Shown here in pieces: positions 1-4,973 of a DNA stretch of 5,057 nt. The stretch spans positions 1 to 5,057 of the forward strand of contig JAFYUG010000041.1 of assembly GCA_017558545.1 (NCBI GenBank), written 5' to 3'. Below the pieces are notes generated by a model. The model was not told the DNA's origin, did not search any database, and worked only from the letters and a program-made list of their open reading frames with translations. Source of the stretch: Oscillospiraceae bacterium (GTDB lineage Bacteria; Bacillota; Clostridia; Oscillospirales; Oscillospiraceae). Every line of letters begins with the position of its first letter. The first letter of the stretch is position 1. The position numbers and the translations under genes are program-made.

Positions 1-179
1 ATGTCGGGGTTGTTCTTAACGGTCTTGGCATATACGCCGTAGTCATGCTCGGCAGCCAGCTTCATCTCGCCCTTGACTTCTTCGAACATCTGTGCGCCAA
101 CATGGCATACGGGGCACTCGGAGGGAGCATTTTCACCGGTGTGGACATAGCCGCAAACTTTGCAAACGAACTTTTTCAT
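1..179 (-). CDS. Reverse-rubrerythrin part, possible separate product from internal start (partial)
   Basis: This is the same frame as the larger fused reading frame, listed because it has its own plausible start. ATG 179-177 is preceded by AAAGGAG (194-188) with 8 bases of spacing, as good as any ribosome site in the window. The product would begin MKKFVCKVCGYVHTGE, with the four rubredoxin cysteines at 6, 9, 22 and 25 (12 residues between the pairs, the short rubrerythrin-type spacing). A helical segment from about residue 36 leads towards the expected ferritin-like domain, which lies off the window. N-terminal rubredoxin is the layout of the reverse rubrerythrins often annotated as NADH peroxidase in Clostridia. 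Only 59 codons are visible, so the di-iron ligands cannot be checked. Confidence 0.45.
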   Translation of the reverse strand, partial: MKKFVCKVCGYVHTGENAPSECPVCHVGAQMFEEVKGEMKLAAEHDYGVYAKTVKNNPD

Positions 180-836
180 AGTATTATCTCCTTTATTTTC
201 ATTAATTATTTTTTCAGATTTTATTTCAGCAGCGCCGCTGACCTTTTCGAAGTCCTCGGCTCCGTGCTTGCAGAGGGGGCAGATGTAATCTGCAGGCAGA
301 TTTTCATCTTCGTGGATGTAGCCGCAAATCTTGCAGCGCCATCCGCTTTTGGTGGGCTTGGGTGCCTGATTTTTAATGGTGCTCTGGTAATAGGCATAAG
401 TTGCGCTATTCTCGTTGGAGAGAAGCTCAGCGCCGGTGAGCTCAGCAATATACATCACGTGGCTTCCCAAATCGTGGCTGGACTTAACCTTGCACTGGAA
501 GAGGGCGTTGCCTTCTGCCAAGTATCTCAGACCGTTTTCAGAAATTGGAGCATTGGGGAAATAAGAGAACTTATCTTCGTTGCGGCCGCTTGTCATGCCG
601 AAAACTCTGTAAGTTTCATAACCAACGCTTTCGGGAAGAACGGTGAGATTGAAAATTCCGGTTTTAGCAATCATCTCATTGGTGAGATTTGCCTTGATGG
701 CGCATATAGAAATGAGTCTGGGCTCAGATGCACACTGAACGGCGGTGTTGATTATACAGCCGTTTTCCTTGTCCCCATCCTTGGCGGTGAGAAGGAAAAG
801 TCCGTAGCTCATTTTCCAAAATGCCTTTGTATTCAT
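1..836 (-). CDS. Flavin reductase-rubredoxin, in-frame fused to reverse rubrerythrin (3' end outside window)
   Basis: The frame opens at ATG 836-834 and stays open to base 1 (278 codons, no stop). Residues 1-155 resemble the FMN-binding split-barrel flavin reductase domain, with a TSGRNEDKF stretch at 82-90 typical of the Hrb (high-molecular-weight rubredoxin) group. Residues 166-199 are a rubredoxin with CxxC pairs at 168/171 and 186/189. A Lys/Glu/Asn-rich linker (about 201-219) leads to Met220 and a second, shorter rubredoxin (Cys 225, 228, 241, 244), then the start of what is normally the ferritin-like di-iron domain of reverse rubrerythrin. In known Hrb proteins the flavin domain passes NAD(P)H electrons to rubredoxin; rubrerythrins reduce hydrogen peroxide to water. 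The product would be a cytosolic self-contained peroxidase chain. An AAGGAGG site (853-847), inside the end of perR, sits 10 bases before the start, and ATGA overlap implies translational coupling. An internal start at 179 may also make free rubrerythrin. Domain calls are firm; whether the fusion is made as one chain is inference. Confidence 0.8.
   Translation of the reverse strand, partial: MNTKAFWKMSYGLFLLTAKDGDKENGCIINTAVQCASEPRLISICAIKANLTNEMIAKTGIFNLTVLPESVGYETYRVFGMTSGRNEDKFSYFPNAPISENGLRYLAEGNALFQCKVKSSHDLGSHVMYIAELTGAELLSNENSATYAYYQSTIKNQAPKPTKSGWRCKICGYIHEDENLPADYICPLCKHGAEDFEKVSGAAEIKSEKIINENKGDNTMKKFVCKVCGYVHTGENAPSECPVCHVGAQMFEEVKGEMKLAAEHDYGVYAKTVKNNPD
188..194 (-). promoter_or_regulatory. 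Internal ribosome binding site before the rubrerythrin ATG
   Basis: The minus strand reads AAAGGAG, 8 bases before ATG 179-177. It lies inside the open flavin reductase-rubredoxin frame (encoding Lys-Gly-Asp of the linker). A good site here argues for separate, coupled or additional translation of the rubrerythrin part. Confidence 0.55.
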
Positions 837-1234
837 GACGCTTCTTCCTCCTTAGAAGAACATTTTTCGCATATTCCGTCAAACTGAAGGGAGTAGCCCG
901 TTATATGGAAGTTTTCCATAGCCTCCACCCCGCCATCCTCCAGCATCACCAGAGGGGCCAGTTTAACATCGCAGACACTTCCGCAGCATCTGCAGTGGGC
1001 ATGATAATGATTGAACGTTTGATGGTCGAAGTGGTCAGCTCCGTCAGAAATTCTGACCTTGAAGACATCACCTTTATCCGCCAGCTTGTTCAACACTCTG
1101 AACACCGTTGCCCTGCTTATGCTTGGATGACTTTCATGCACCGACTGATAAATTTCATCAGCCGTTGGATGATTTGCCATCCGGCAAAGGGCGGAATATA
1201 TGATCTCTTTCTGCATTGTATTTCTCTCTGCCAT
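833..1234 (-). CDS. perR: PerR-like Fur-family peroxide-sensing repressor
   Basis: This 133-residue protein has the Fur-family fold: a winged-helix part (HPTADEIYQ at 22-30, SISRATVFRVLNKLADKG at 38-55) and a C-terminal metal-binding dimerisation part. Aligned by eye to Bacillus subtilis PerR, all five regulatory-metal ligands are present (His22, Asp70, His76, His78, Asp89 for H37, D85, H91, H93, D104). So are the four structural zinc cysteines (81, 84, 122, 125). An Asp at the D104 position favours a PerR-type peroxide sensor over Fur. The N terminus is about 15 residues shorter than B. subtilis PerR and lacks most of the first helix, as in some clostridial relatives. Start ATG 1234 follows AAAGGAGG (1247-1240) at 5 bases. 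The stop overlaps the next gene's start as ATGA, and the downstream genes are peroxide-defence proteins, consistent with an autoregulated PerR operon. Zur or another Fur paralogue is possible but less likely. Confidence 0.85.
   Translation of the reverse strand: MAERNTMQKEIIYSALCRMANHPTADEIYQSVHESHPSISRATVFRVLNKLADKGDVFKVRISDGADHFDHQTFNHYHAHCRCCGSVCDVKLAPLVMLEDGGVEAMENFHITGYSLQFDGICEKCSSKEEEAS
847..853 (-). promoter_or_regulatory. Ribosome binding site for flavin reductase inside perR end
   Basis: AAGGAGG on the minus strand lies 10 bases before ATG 836 and encodes part of the Lys-Glu-Glu tail of PerR. Together with the ATGA stop/start overlap it fixes the flavin reductase start and implies coupled translation. 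Confidence 0.75.
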
Positions 1235-1260
1235 ATATACCTCCTTTGTCGTATCTTCCT

Positions 1261-1276
1261 TACAATTAGGATTGTA
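1261..1276. promoter_or_regulatory. Inverted repeat over the -10, candidate PerR operator
   Basis: TACAAT-tagg-ATTGTA is a perfect 6-base inverted repeat with a 4-base spacer; one arm is the -10 box of the perR promoter and the other falls near the predicted start of transcription. It is AT-rich and has the general look of a Fur/PerR box (consensus TTATAATNATTATAA) without matching its 7-1-7 spacing. An offset pair, ATTAG (1265-1269) and CTAAT (1279-1283), overlaps it. Position suits self-repression; which protein binds is inferred. Confidence 0.5.
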
Positions 1277-1299
1277 TACTAATAAGGACTTGGTGTCAA
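1271..1299 (-). promoter_or_regulatory. Consensus sigma-A promoter of the perR operon
   Basis: The minus strand has a perfect -35 TTGACA (1299-1294), a 17-base spacer and -10 TACAAT (1276-1271; 5 of 6). Transcription would start near 1264, leaving a leader of about 30 bases to the perR ATG with its ribosome site at 1247-1240. It lies in the 83-base gap between the transporter stop and perR, giving perR and its downstream partners their own start. Confidence 0.8.
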
Positions 1300-1317
1300 T
1301 AGCAAATTTAAATATTT

Positions 1318-2532
1318 TTATTTCTTTTTTTCAAATTTTACAGACATAACCAATGCGCCGATGAGAGCAAGCATAATAAGGGAGATTATCATCAGCATCC
1401 AGAAGGTGCCGGTGAAGCCGCCGCCGGATCTATCCTGCAAGACGCCGCTGATAAGGGGGCCAATGAAAGATGCGGCAATAACGGAGAAGTTGCTTATGGA
1501 ATGGTTTACTCCGAAGTGGCGGGGGCCATAGAGATCGTTGATTACTCTTGCAGCAATGGTACCTCCTCCACCGTATACGATGCCAACCAAAATCATACCA
1601 AGGAACATAAGAATTTTAAGTCCCGTGCTATCGGAAATAATCAGCATGGCAGCGGCGGCAACCAGCATAGAATTGAGAAAGAGCATGGCCTTATACTGAC
1701 CGAGCTTATCTACAATTGCACCTACCACAGGGCGCCCGCAGCCATTGAAGAGACTTATTATCATACCAAGACTGGCGGCGAGTCCGAAATAGGCGGCAAT
1801 GTTGGCGGCGGAGTTAATAATGAGAAGGCCGCTGCAGCCGGAGAATATATTCCAAAGGAAATACACCCAAAAACTGACAGAAGATATCATCTGGCGGGGA
1901 GTTTTGCTCTCCACACTTTCAAGACTTCCGTCATCCTTTTTGGCGGCAACAGGGGGCTTTTTAACAACAAAGGAGGACACCAAAAGCATCAGAGCAATGG
2001 AAATACCCAAGAAAAGAAGAGTTTTGAATATGCCTATATAGGGGCATATCCACTCGATTATAAATGCGAAGACAAGGCTGCTCATGCCCATGCCCATCAT
2101 CATTACGCCGGCGACAAGGCCGATTTTATCTGGAAACCAAGGGGAGATGTTGCCCATGAGAGCATTATAGCCCATGCCAAGACCCAAGCCTGCCAAAACA
2201 GAATAGCACACATAAAGCACCATAAGTGCCTGCTGAGCGGGCAGATTAGCTATAAGGGAAGCACCCAAATAACCAACAAAAATAAGCACCGCACCTATGC
2301 GAAGGGACAAGGCGGGAGTTTTGCGCTGCACCACCTTACCTCCCACAAATCCACCTACGCAGAACATGGACATCATAAGGGTGAAGCAAAGGGAAAGCTG
2401 AGCCGCTGTATATTCGGGGAAAACCTTGGTAAGCTCAATTCGAATTACAGACCAAACATACATTGCACCAACGAAGAAAAATGTAATGGTGCCTATAGCA
2501 ATCATAAAGGGTCCGTTTTTAACCTTATTCAT
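1318..2532 (-). CDS. MFS transporter of the OFA (oxalate/formate antiporter-like) family
   Basis: This 404-residue inner-membrane protein shows about 12 hydrophobic helices (roughly 9-29, 46-66, 77-97, 101-125, 137-160, 170-190, 219-240, 249-265, 282-300, 305-328, 347-367, 375-397). A polar central loop at 191-217 splits two six-helix halves. Family marks are YNALMGNISPWFPDKIGLVAG around 122-142, a GRPVVGAIVDKLG loop at 266-278 and LYGPRHFGVNHS at 334-345. Length and marks fit the OFA family, which includes OxlT of Oxalobacter. The lysine in helix 11 that is needed for oxalate in OxlT has no counterpart here (no Lys in 345-368), so oxalate is not supported and the substrate, likely a small carboxylate, is unknown. 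Start ATG 2532 follows AGGAGGT (2544-2538) at 5 bases. It has its own promoter; no convincing terminator follows, so some transcripts may run on into perR. Confidence 0.85.
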   Translation of the reverse strand: MNKVKNGPFMIAIGTITFFFVGAMYVWSVIRIELTKVFPEYTAAQLSLCFTLMMSMFCVGGFVGGKVVQRKTPALSLRIGAVLIFVGYLGASLIANLPAQQALMVLYVCYSVLAGLGLGMGYNALMGNISPWFPDKIGLVAGVMMMGMGMSSLVFAFIIEWICPYIGIFKTLLFLGISIALMLLVSSFVVKKPPVAAKKDDGSLESVESKTPRQMISSVSFWVYFLWNIFSGCSGLLIINSAANIAAYFGLAASLGMIISLFNGCGRPVVGAIVDKLGQYKAMLFLNSMLVAAAAMLIISDSTGLKILMFLGMILVGIVYGGGGTIAARVINDLYGPRHFGVNHSISNFSVIAASFIGPLISGVLQDRSGGGFTGTFWMLMIISLIMLALIGALVMSVKFEKKK

Positions 2533-2563
2533 GAGAGACCTCCTATGGCATACTTATATTTTT

Positions 2564-2591
2564 ATTATAGTAAGACATAAAAATTTGTCAA
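2564..2591 (-). promoter_or_regulatory. Consensus sigma-A promoter of the MFS transporter
   Basis: The minus strand carries perfect TTGACA (2591-2586) and TATAAT (2569-2564) boxes with a 16-base spacer. The -10 ends about 31 bases before the transporter ATG. It is divergent from, and does not overlap, the proposed promoter of the propeller gene. Confidence 0.8.
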
Positions 2592-2610
2592 CTTGAGATG
2601 GTCATTGCCG

Positions 2611-2639
2611 TTGCATTTTTCAAAAGCTTTTGATATACT
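2611..2639 (+). promoter_or_regulatory. Probable promoter of the beta-propeller gene
   Basis: A -10 box TATACT (2634-2639, 5 of 6) is preceded at 17 bases by a weak -35 TTGCAT (2611-2616, 3 of 6). Transcription near 2646 would give a leader of roughly 38 bases. It sits in the divergent gap 2533-2683, where nothing else coding is seen. Confidence 0.5.
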
Positions 2640-2683
2640 TTTATAGTTCAATCTAAATTTGTCGAATTAAGGTGTTTATATAT

Positions 2684-4519
2684 ATGTCTAATTATAAAAA
2701 AAGCGGCGAAAACATAAATTCCCGCCTTCCTATAATAATTGCCGAGGCCGTTATTTTGCTTGTGCTGATTGGCATATTCGCAATTTTGCTTAAAAGCCAC
2801 CACGAAACTCCCGTTACCCTCTCCGGCGCCGATCCTGCATATAAGGAACTGCTGCCCGATTGGTATTTCACCGAGGGTGAGCAGACCGGAAGCATAGGCG
2901 AAGGCGGCAACGAGGAAGGCAACGCAGGCGAAGGCGAAACCGGCAACGAAGAAGTTCTTCCTCCCGAAGAGCTTCTGCCTCCCCCCAGCTTTGCTCCTCA
3001 GGCTGTTGAATCCACCCTGCCCGAGAACTACATTAAGACCGTTGGCATAAATGTTGCCGGAACAACTCTGGCTGCCGACGAAAAGTATCAGGCCAGCGAG
3101 GAAGAGAGCATTTTCTTCGGCTACGGCCAGGATTACACCGATGCCGAAGGCGTCATCACCTTCCGCGGCAACAACTTCCGCGACGGAGGCAGCTATGGCT
3201 ACGCAGGCATGAGCGACTTCCAGCTGGACGGCGCATGGAACGTCACCACCGGCACTCTTGTCCACAACGGCGCCGTTTGGAGCGGCAGCGGTTGGACAGG
3301 TCAGCCCCTCATCGTAAAGTGGCCCAAGGAAACCAAGGCCATTATGAATATGTATGATTGGGCAAAGGAAGACGATAGCCTTGTTGAGGTTATCTATGCC
3401 ACCATGGACGGCAATGTCTACTTCCTCGACCTTGAAACCGGCAAACAGACCCGCGACACCTTGAACCTTGGCTTCACCTTCAAGGGCGCCGGCGCTCTTG
3501 ACCCCAGAGGTTATCCCATTATGTACCTTGGCGCAGGCTATGACTCCTCCAAGGGCGTTTCCCGAGCATTTATTATCAGCCTTATTGACTTCTCCATCAT
3601 GTACGAGTTCGGCAATATGGACAGCTTCTCCCTCCGCGGCGAGCTTTGCTATTTCGACGGTTCTGCCCTTGTGGATGCTGAAACCGACCAGCTTATCTAC
3701 CCCGGCGAAAACGGAATAGTTTACATAATGAAGCTGAACACTCAGTATGACGAGGAAGCCGGCACTCTCTCCATCAATCCTGACAATGTACGCAAATGGC
3801 ACTACTATGGCCACCGCACCAGCCTTTATTCCTACTGGGTTGGTATGGAAGGCAGCCCCACCATTTGGTGCGGCCACATGTTCATGTGCGATAACGGCGG
3901 CAACATGATGTGCATTGACCTGAACACCCTTGAGCTTGTTTGGGTTCAGGATATTCTCGATGACTCCAACGGCACTCCCGTTCTCTCCATTGAGGATGGC
4001 CACCCCTACATATACGTCAGCACCTCCTTCCACTACGGTTGGAGAAGCTACACCACCGCAAAAATTCCCATTTGGAAGCTTGATGCTGTCACCGGCGAGA
4101 TAGTTTGGCAGAAGGATTACACCTGTTACACCGAGTCCGGCGTTTCCGGCGGCGTTCAGTCCACCATCGCTTTGGGTAAAAACGATCTTGAAGGTTACAT
4201 CTATGTGACCGTTGCTAAGACCGATACTCAGAACCACGGTATCCTGGCCTGCATCGACAGAGCCACCGGCGAGGTTAAATGGGAATTTGAGTCCTATTAC
4301 ACATGGTCCTCCCCCATTCTTGTTTATAACGAGGACGGCAGCGGCTACGTTGTTTTCTGCACCTACGGCAACAATATGTATCTGCTGGATGGTCTTAGCG
4401 GCGAAGTGCTTGACTCCTTCAATCTTCTTGGCGGCGTTGAGGCAACTCCCGCAGCTTACGAGGATATGATAGTTGTTGGCACAAGAAAATGCCTTATTTG
4501 GGGCGTAAAAATGAGCTAA
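2684..4519 (+). CDS. Membrane-anchored PQQ/BamB-like beta-propeller protein
   Basis: This 611-residue protein has a short basic N terminus, one membrane helix (about 15-36) acting as an uncleaved anchor, and an acidic Gly/Glu/Asn-rich then Pro-rich linker (about 62-103). A large extracytoplasmic domain follows. Propeller-blade motifs of the PQQ-like type recur: GNVYFLDLETGKQ (243-255), GNMMCIDLNTLELVW (406-420), IWKLDAVTGEIVW (463-475), LACIDRATGEVKW (521-533), NNMYLLDGLSGEVLD (563-577). Before them is a stretch with GVITFRGNNFRDGGSYG (156-172) that I recognise from similar clostridial proteins. No lipobox cysteine is present. Function is unknown: BamB itself serves outer-membrane assembly, which a Gram-positive cell lacks, and nothing shows that PQQ is bound; a scaffold, sensor or wall-associated role is possible. 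ATG 2684 is preferred over GTG 2672 because AAGGTG (2669-2674) lies 9 bases before it and would overlap the GTG. It appears monocistronic and ends at a shared terminator. Confidence 0.85.
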   Translation: MSNYKKSGENINSRLPIIIAEAVILLVLIGIFAILLKSHHETPVTLSGADPAYKELLPDWYFTEGEQTGSIGEGGNEEGNAGEGETGNEEVLPPEELLPPPSFAPQAVESTLPENYIKTVGINVAGTTLAADEKYQASEEESIFFGYGQDYTDAEGVITFRGNNFRDGGSYGYAGMSDFQLDGAWNVTTGTLVHNGAVWSGSGWTGQPLIVKWPKETKAIMNMYDWAKEDDSLVEVIYATMDGNVYFLDLETGKQTRDTLNLGFTFKGAGALDPRGYPIMYLGAGYDSSKGVSRAFIISLIDFSIMYEFGNMDSFSLRGELCYFDGSALVDAETDQLIYPGENGIVYIMKLNTQYDEEAGTLSINPDNVRKWHYYGHRTSLYSYWVGMEGSPTIWCGHMFMCDNGGNMMCIDLNTLELVWVQDILDDSNGTPVLSIEDGHPYIYVSTSFHYGWRSYTTAKIPIWKLDAVTGEIVWQKDYTCYTESGVSGGVQSTIALGKNDLEGYIYVTVAKTDTQNHGILACIDRATGEVKWEFESYYTWSSPILVYNEDGSGYVVFCTYGNNMYLLDGLSGEVLDSFNLLGGVEATPAAYEDMIVVGTRKCLIWGVKMS

Positions 4520-4526
4520 ACAAAAA

Positions 4527-4560
4527 AGGAACGGACAAGAAGCTTGTCCGTTCCTCTTTT
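4527..4560. terminator. Bidirectional intrinsic terminator between convergent genes
   Basis: GGAACGGACAAG (4528-4539) pairs perfectly with CTTGTCCGTTCC (4543-4554) around a 3-base AAG loop (or 11 bp with a 5-base loop). It is followed by TCTTTT on the plus strand; the preceding run of six A (4522-4527) gives a T-run on the minus strand. It lies 8 bases after the propeller-gene stop and 13 bases past the stop of the convergent small gene, so it can serve both. Confidence 0.9.
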
Positions 4561-4567
4561 ATTTAAT

Positions 4568-4672
4568 TCACTTGGTCTGAGTGTTAGTCTGAGTCTGGTT
4601 CTGGCTCTGATTATCTTTCTGATTCTGCTTCTGAGTGTTGCAGTTCTGGCTGTTCTGCTTAGTGTTGCTCAT
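4568..4672 (-). CDS. Small Asn/Gln/Thr-rich hypothetical peptide, 34 residues
   Basis: ATG 4672-4670 opens 34 codons to TGA 4570-4568. The start has a strong AAAGGAGGTT site (4690-4681) with 10 bases between AGGAGG and ATG, and the bidirectional terminator lies just past the stop, so it has the flanks of a real gene. The peptide begins MSNTKQNSQNCN and is almost wholly polar: about 10 Gln, 8 Asn, 6 Thr, 5 Lys, 3 Ser, one Cys (residue 11), one Asp; no hydrophobic residue after Met1. It has no membrane segment or known fold and is expected to be disordered. All Gln codons are CAG and Asn is mostly AAC. I do not recognise the family; small Asn/Gln-rich peptides, some linked to spores, occur in Clostridia, but nothing here shows that role. 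Antimicrobial or toxin function is unlikely given the lack of hydrophobicity. The opposite plus-strand frame (4544-4795) is hydrophobic only because it is the complement. Confidence 0.65.
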   Translation of the reverse strand: MSNTKQNSQNCNTQKQNQKDNQSQNQTQTNTQTK

Positions 4673-4724
4673 AGTAACTTAACCTCCTTTTTGGATTTCG
4701 AAGCTATTTTGCCCCCAAAAAGAG

Positions 4725-4730
4725 ATAATA
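4725..4730 (-). promoter_or_regulatory. Possible -10 box of the small peptide gene
   Basis: The minus strand has TATTAT (5 of 6) about 50 bases upstream of the peptide start; no good -35 is found at 16-18 bases. Between it and the ribosome site is a short inverted repeat, TTTTG-cccc-CAAAA (4707-4720), of unknown meaning. Confidence 0.3.
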
Positions 4731-4781
4731 TGCACCCTCAGAAAAAACTTAAAAATTTTTTAGATTTTTTGAAAAAAAAGC

Positions 4782-4810
4782 TTGCTTTTTCTTAGAGTAT
4801 ATGCTATTAT
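4782..4810 (+). promoter_or_regulatory. Promoter of tRNA-Pro with extended -10
   Basis: TATTAT (4805-4810) is preceded by TG at 4802-4803, an extended -10, with TTGCTT (4782-4787) 17 bases upstream. An overlapping perfect TATAAT (4808-4813) would leave a 20-base spacer. Either choice starts transcription about 20-25 bases before the mature tRNA. The preceding stretch 4741-4790 is strongly A/T-rich with A- and T-tracts, which may act as an UP-like element. Confidence 0.6.
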
Positions 4811-4818
4811 AATCAAGC

Positions 4819-4832
4819 GCTGTGAAAACAGC
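4819..4832 (+). other. GNRA-capped hairpin in the tRNA leader
   Basis: GCTGT-GAAA-ACAGC forms a perfect 5-bp stem with a GAAA tetraloop, near the predicted 5' end of the precursor and 9 bases before the mature tRNA. It may protect or shape the 5' leader before RNase P cleavage; that role is inferred. Confidence 0.5.
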
Positions 4833-4841
4833 ATAAAATAT

Positions 4842-4917
4842 CCGGGTGTAGCGCAGATGGTAGCGTGCTTGAATGGGGTTCAAGAGGCCGCTGGTTCAAC
4901 TCCAGTCACTCGGACCA
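4842..4917 (+). tRNA. tRNA-Pro, anticodon GGG, CCA encoded
   Basis: The 76 bases fold as a complete cloverleaf. The acceptor stem is CCGGGTG with CACTCGG (one G-U pair), with discriminator A4914 and encoded CCA 4915-4917. The D stem is GCGC with GCGT and carries GG at 18-19 in the loop. The anticodon stem CTTGA/TCAAG encloses loop ATGGGGT, with anticodon GGG at 4875-4877 and G37. The variable loop is 5 bases, and the T arm is GCTGG/CCAGT with TTCAACT. GGG reads the proline codon CCC (and CCT by wobble after modification). G37 fits the m1G37 common in tRNA-Pro. It stands alone with its own promoter and terminator. Confidence 0.96.
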
Positions 4918-4918
4918 T

Positions 4919-4954
4919 AAAAAAGCTCTGAGACTTTTGTCTCGGAGCTTTTTT
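4919..4954. terminator. Intrinsic terminator of tRNA-Pro
   Basis: AAGCTCTGAGAC (4923-4934) pairs with GTCTCGGAGCTT (4939-4950) around a TTTT loop, with one G-U pair, and six A and six T flank the hairpin. It begins one base after the encoded CCA, so 3' trimming of the precursor must be short. The symmetry would also stop transcription on the minus strand. Confidence 0.9.
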
Positions 4955-4973
4955 GTTTCTGTGGTGTTTGGTT

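Noticed and set aside
45..887. Plus-strand open frame of 280 codons over the flavin reductase region
   Set aside because: Aligned complement of the minus-strand redox gene; the CxxC rubredoxin motifs and ribosome sites are on the minus strand.
1501..2580. A 359-codon plus-strand open frame opposite the transporter
   Set aside because: Codon-aligned complement of the OFA transporter, rich in His, Asn and Lys, with no ribosome site; the minus strand has a complete, motif-bearing 12-helix protein.
2672..2683. GTG 2672 as the start of the propeller gene
   Set aside because: It lies within the AAGGTG ribosome-binding-like sequence and has none of its own; ATG 2684 is 9 bases after that site.
2648..4237. 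A 529-codon minus-strand open frame opposite the propeller gene
   Set aside because: It is the exact codon-for-codon complement of the real gene, open only because TTA, CTA and TCA are absent there; it has no ribosome site or recognisable domain, and the plus strand shows clear propeller motifs.
4741..4790. A/T-rich self-complementary stretch as a terminator
   Set aside because: The only pairing with a G-C step is AAAAAG-CTTG-CTTTTT; it is weak, and no gene ends before it. It is better read as A/T-rich DNA upstream of the tRNA promoter.
4544..4795. Hydrophobic 83-codon plus-strand frame
   Set aside because: Its hydrophobic Leu/Val/Ser stretch is the complement of the Gln/Asn codons of the small minus-strand gene; its start lies inside the terminator hairpin and has no ribosome site.
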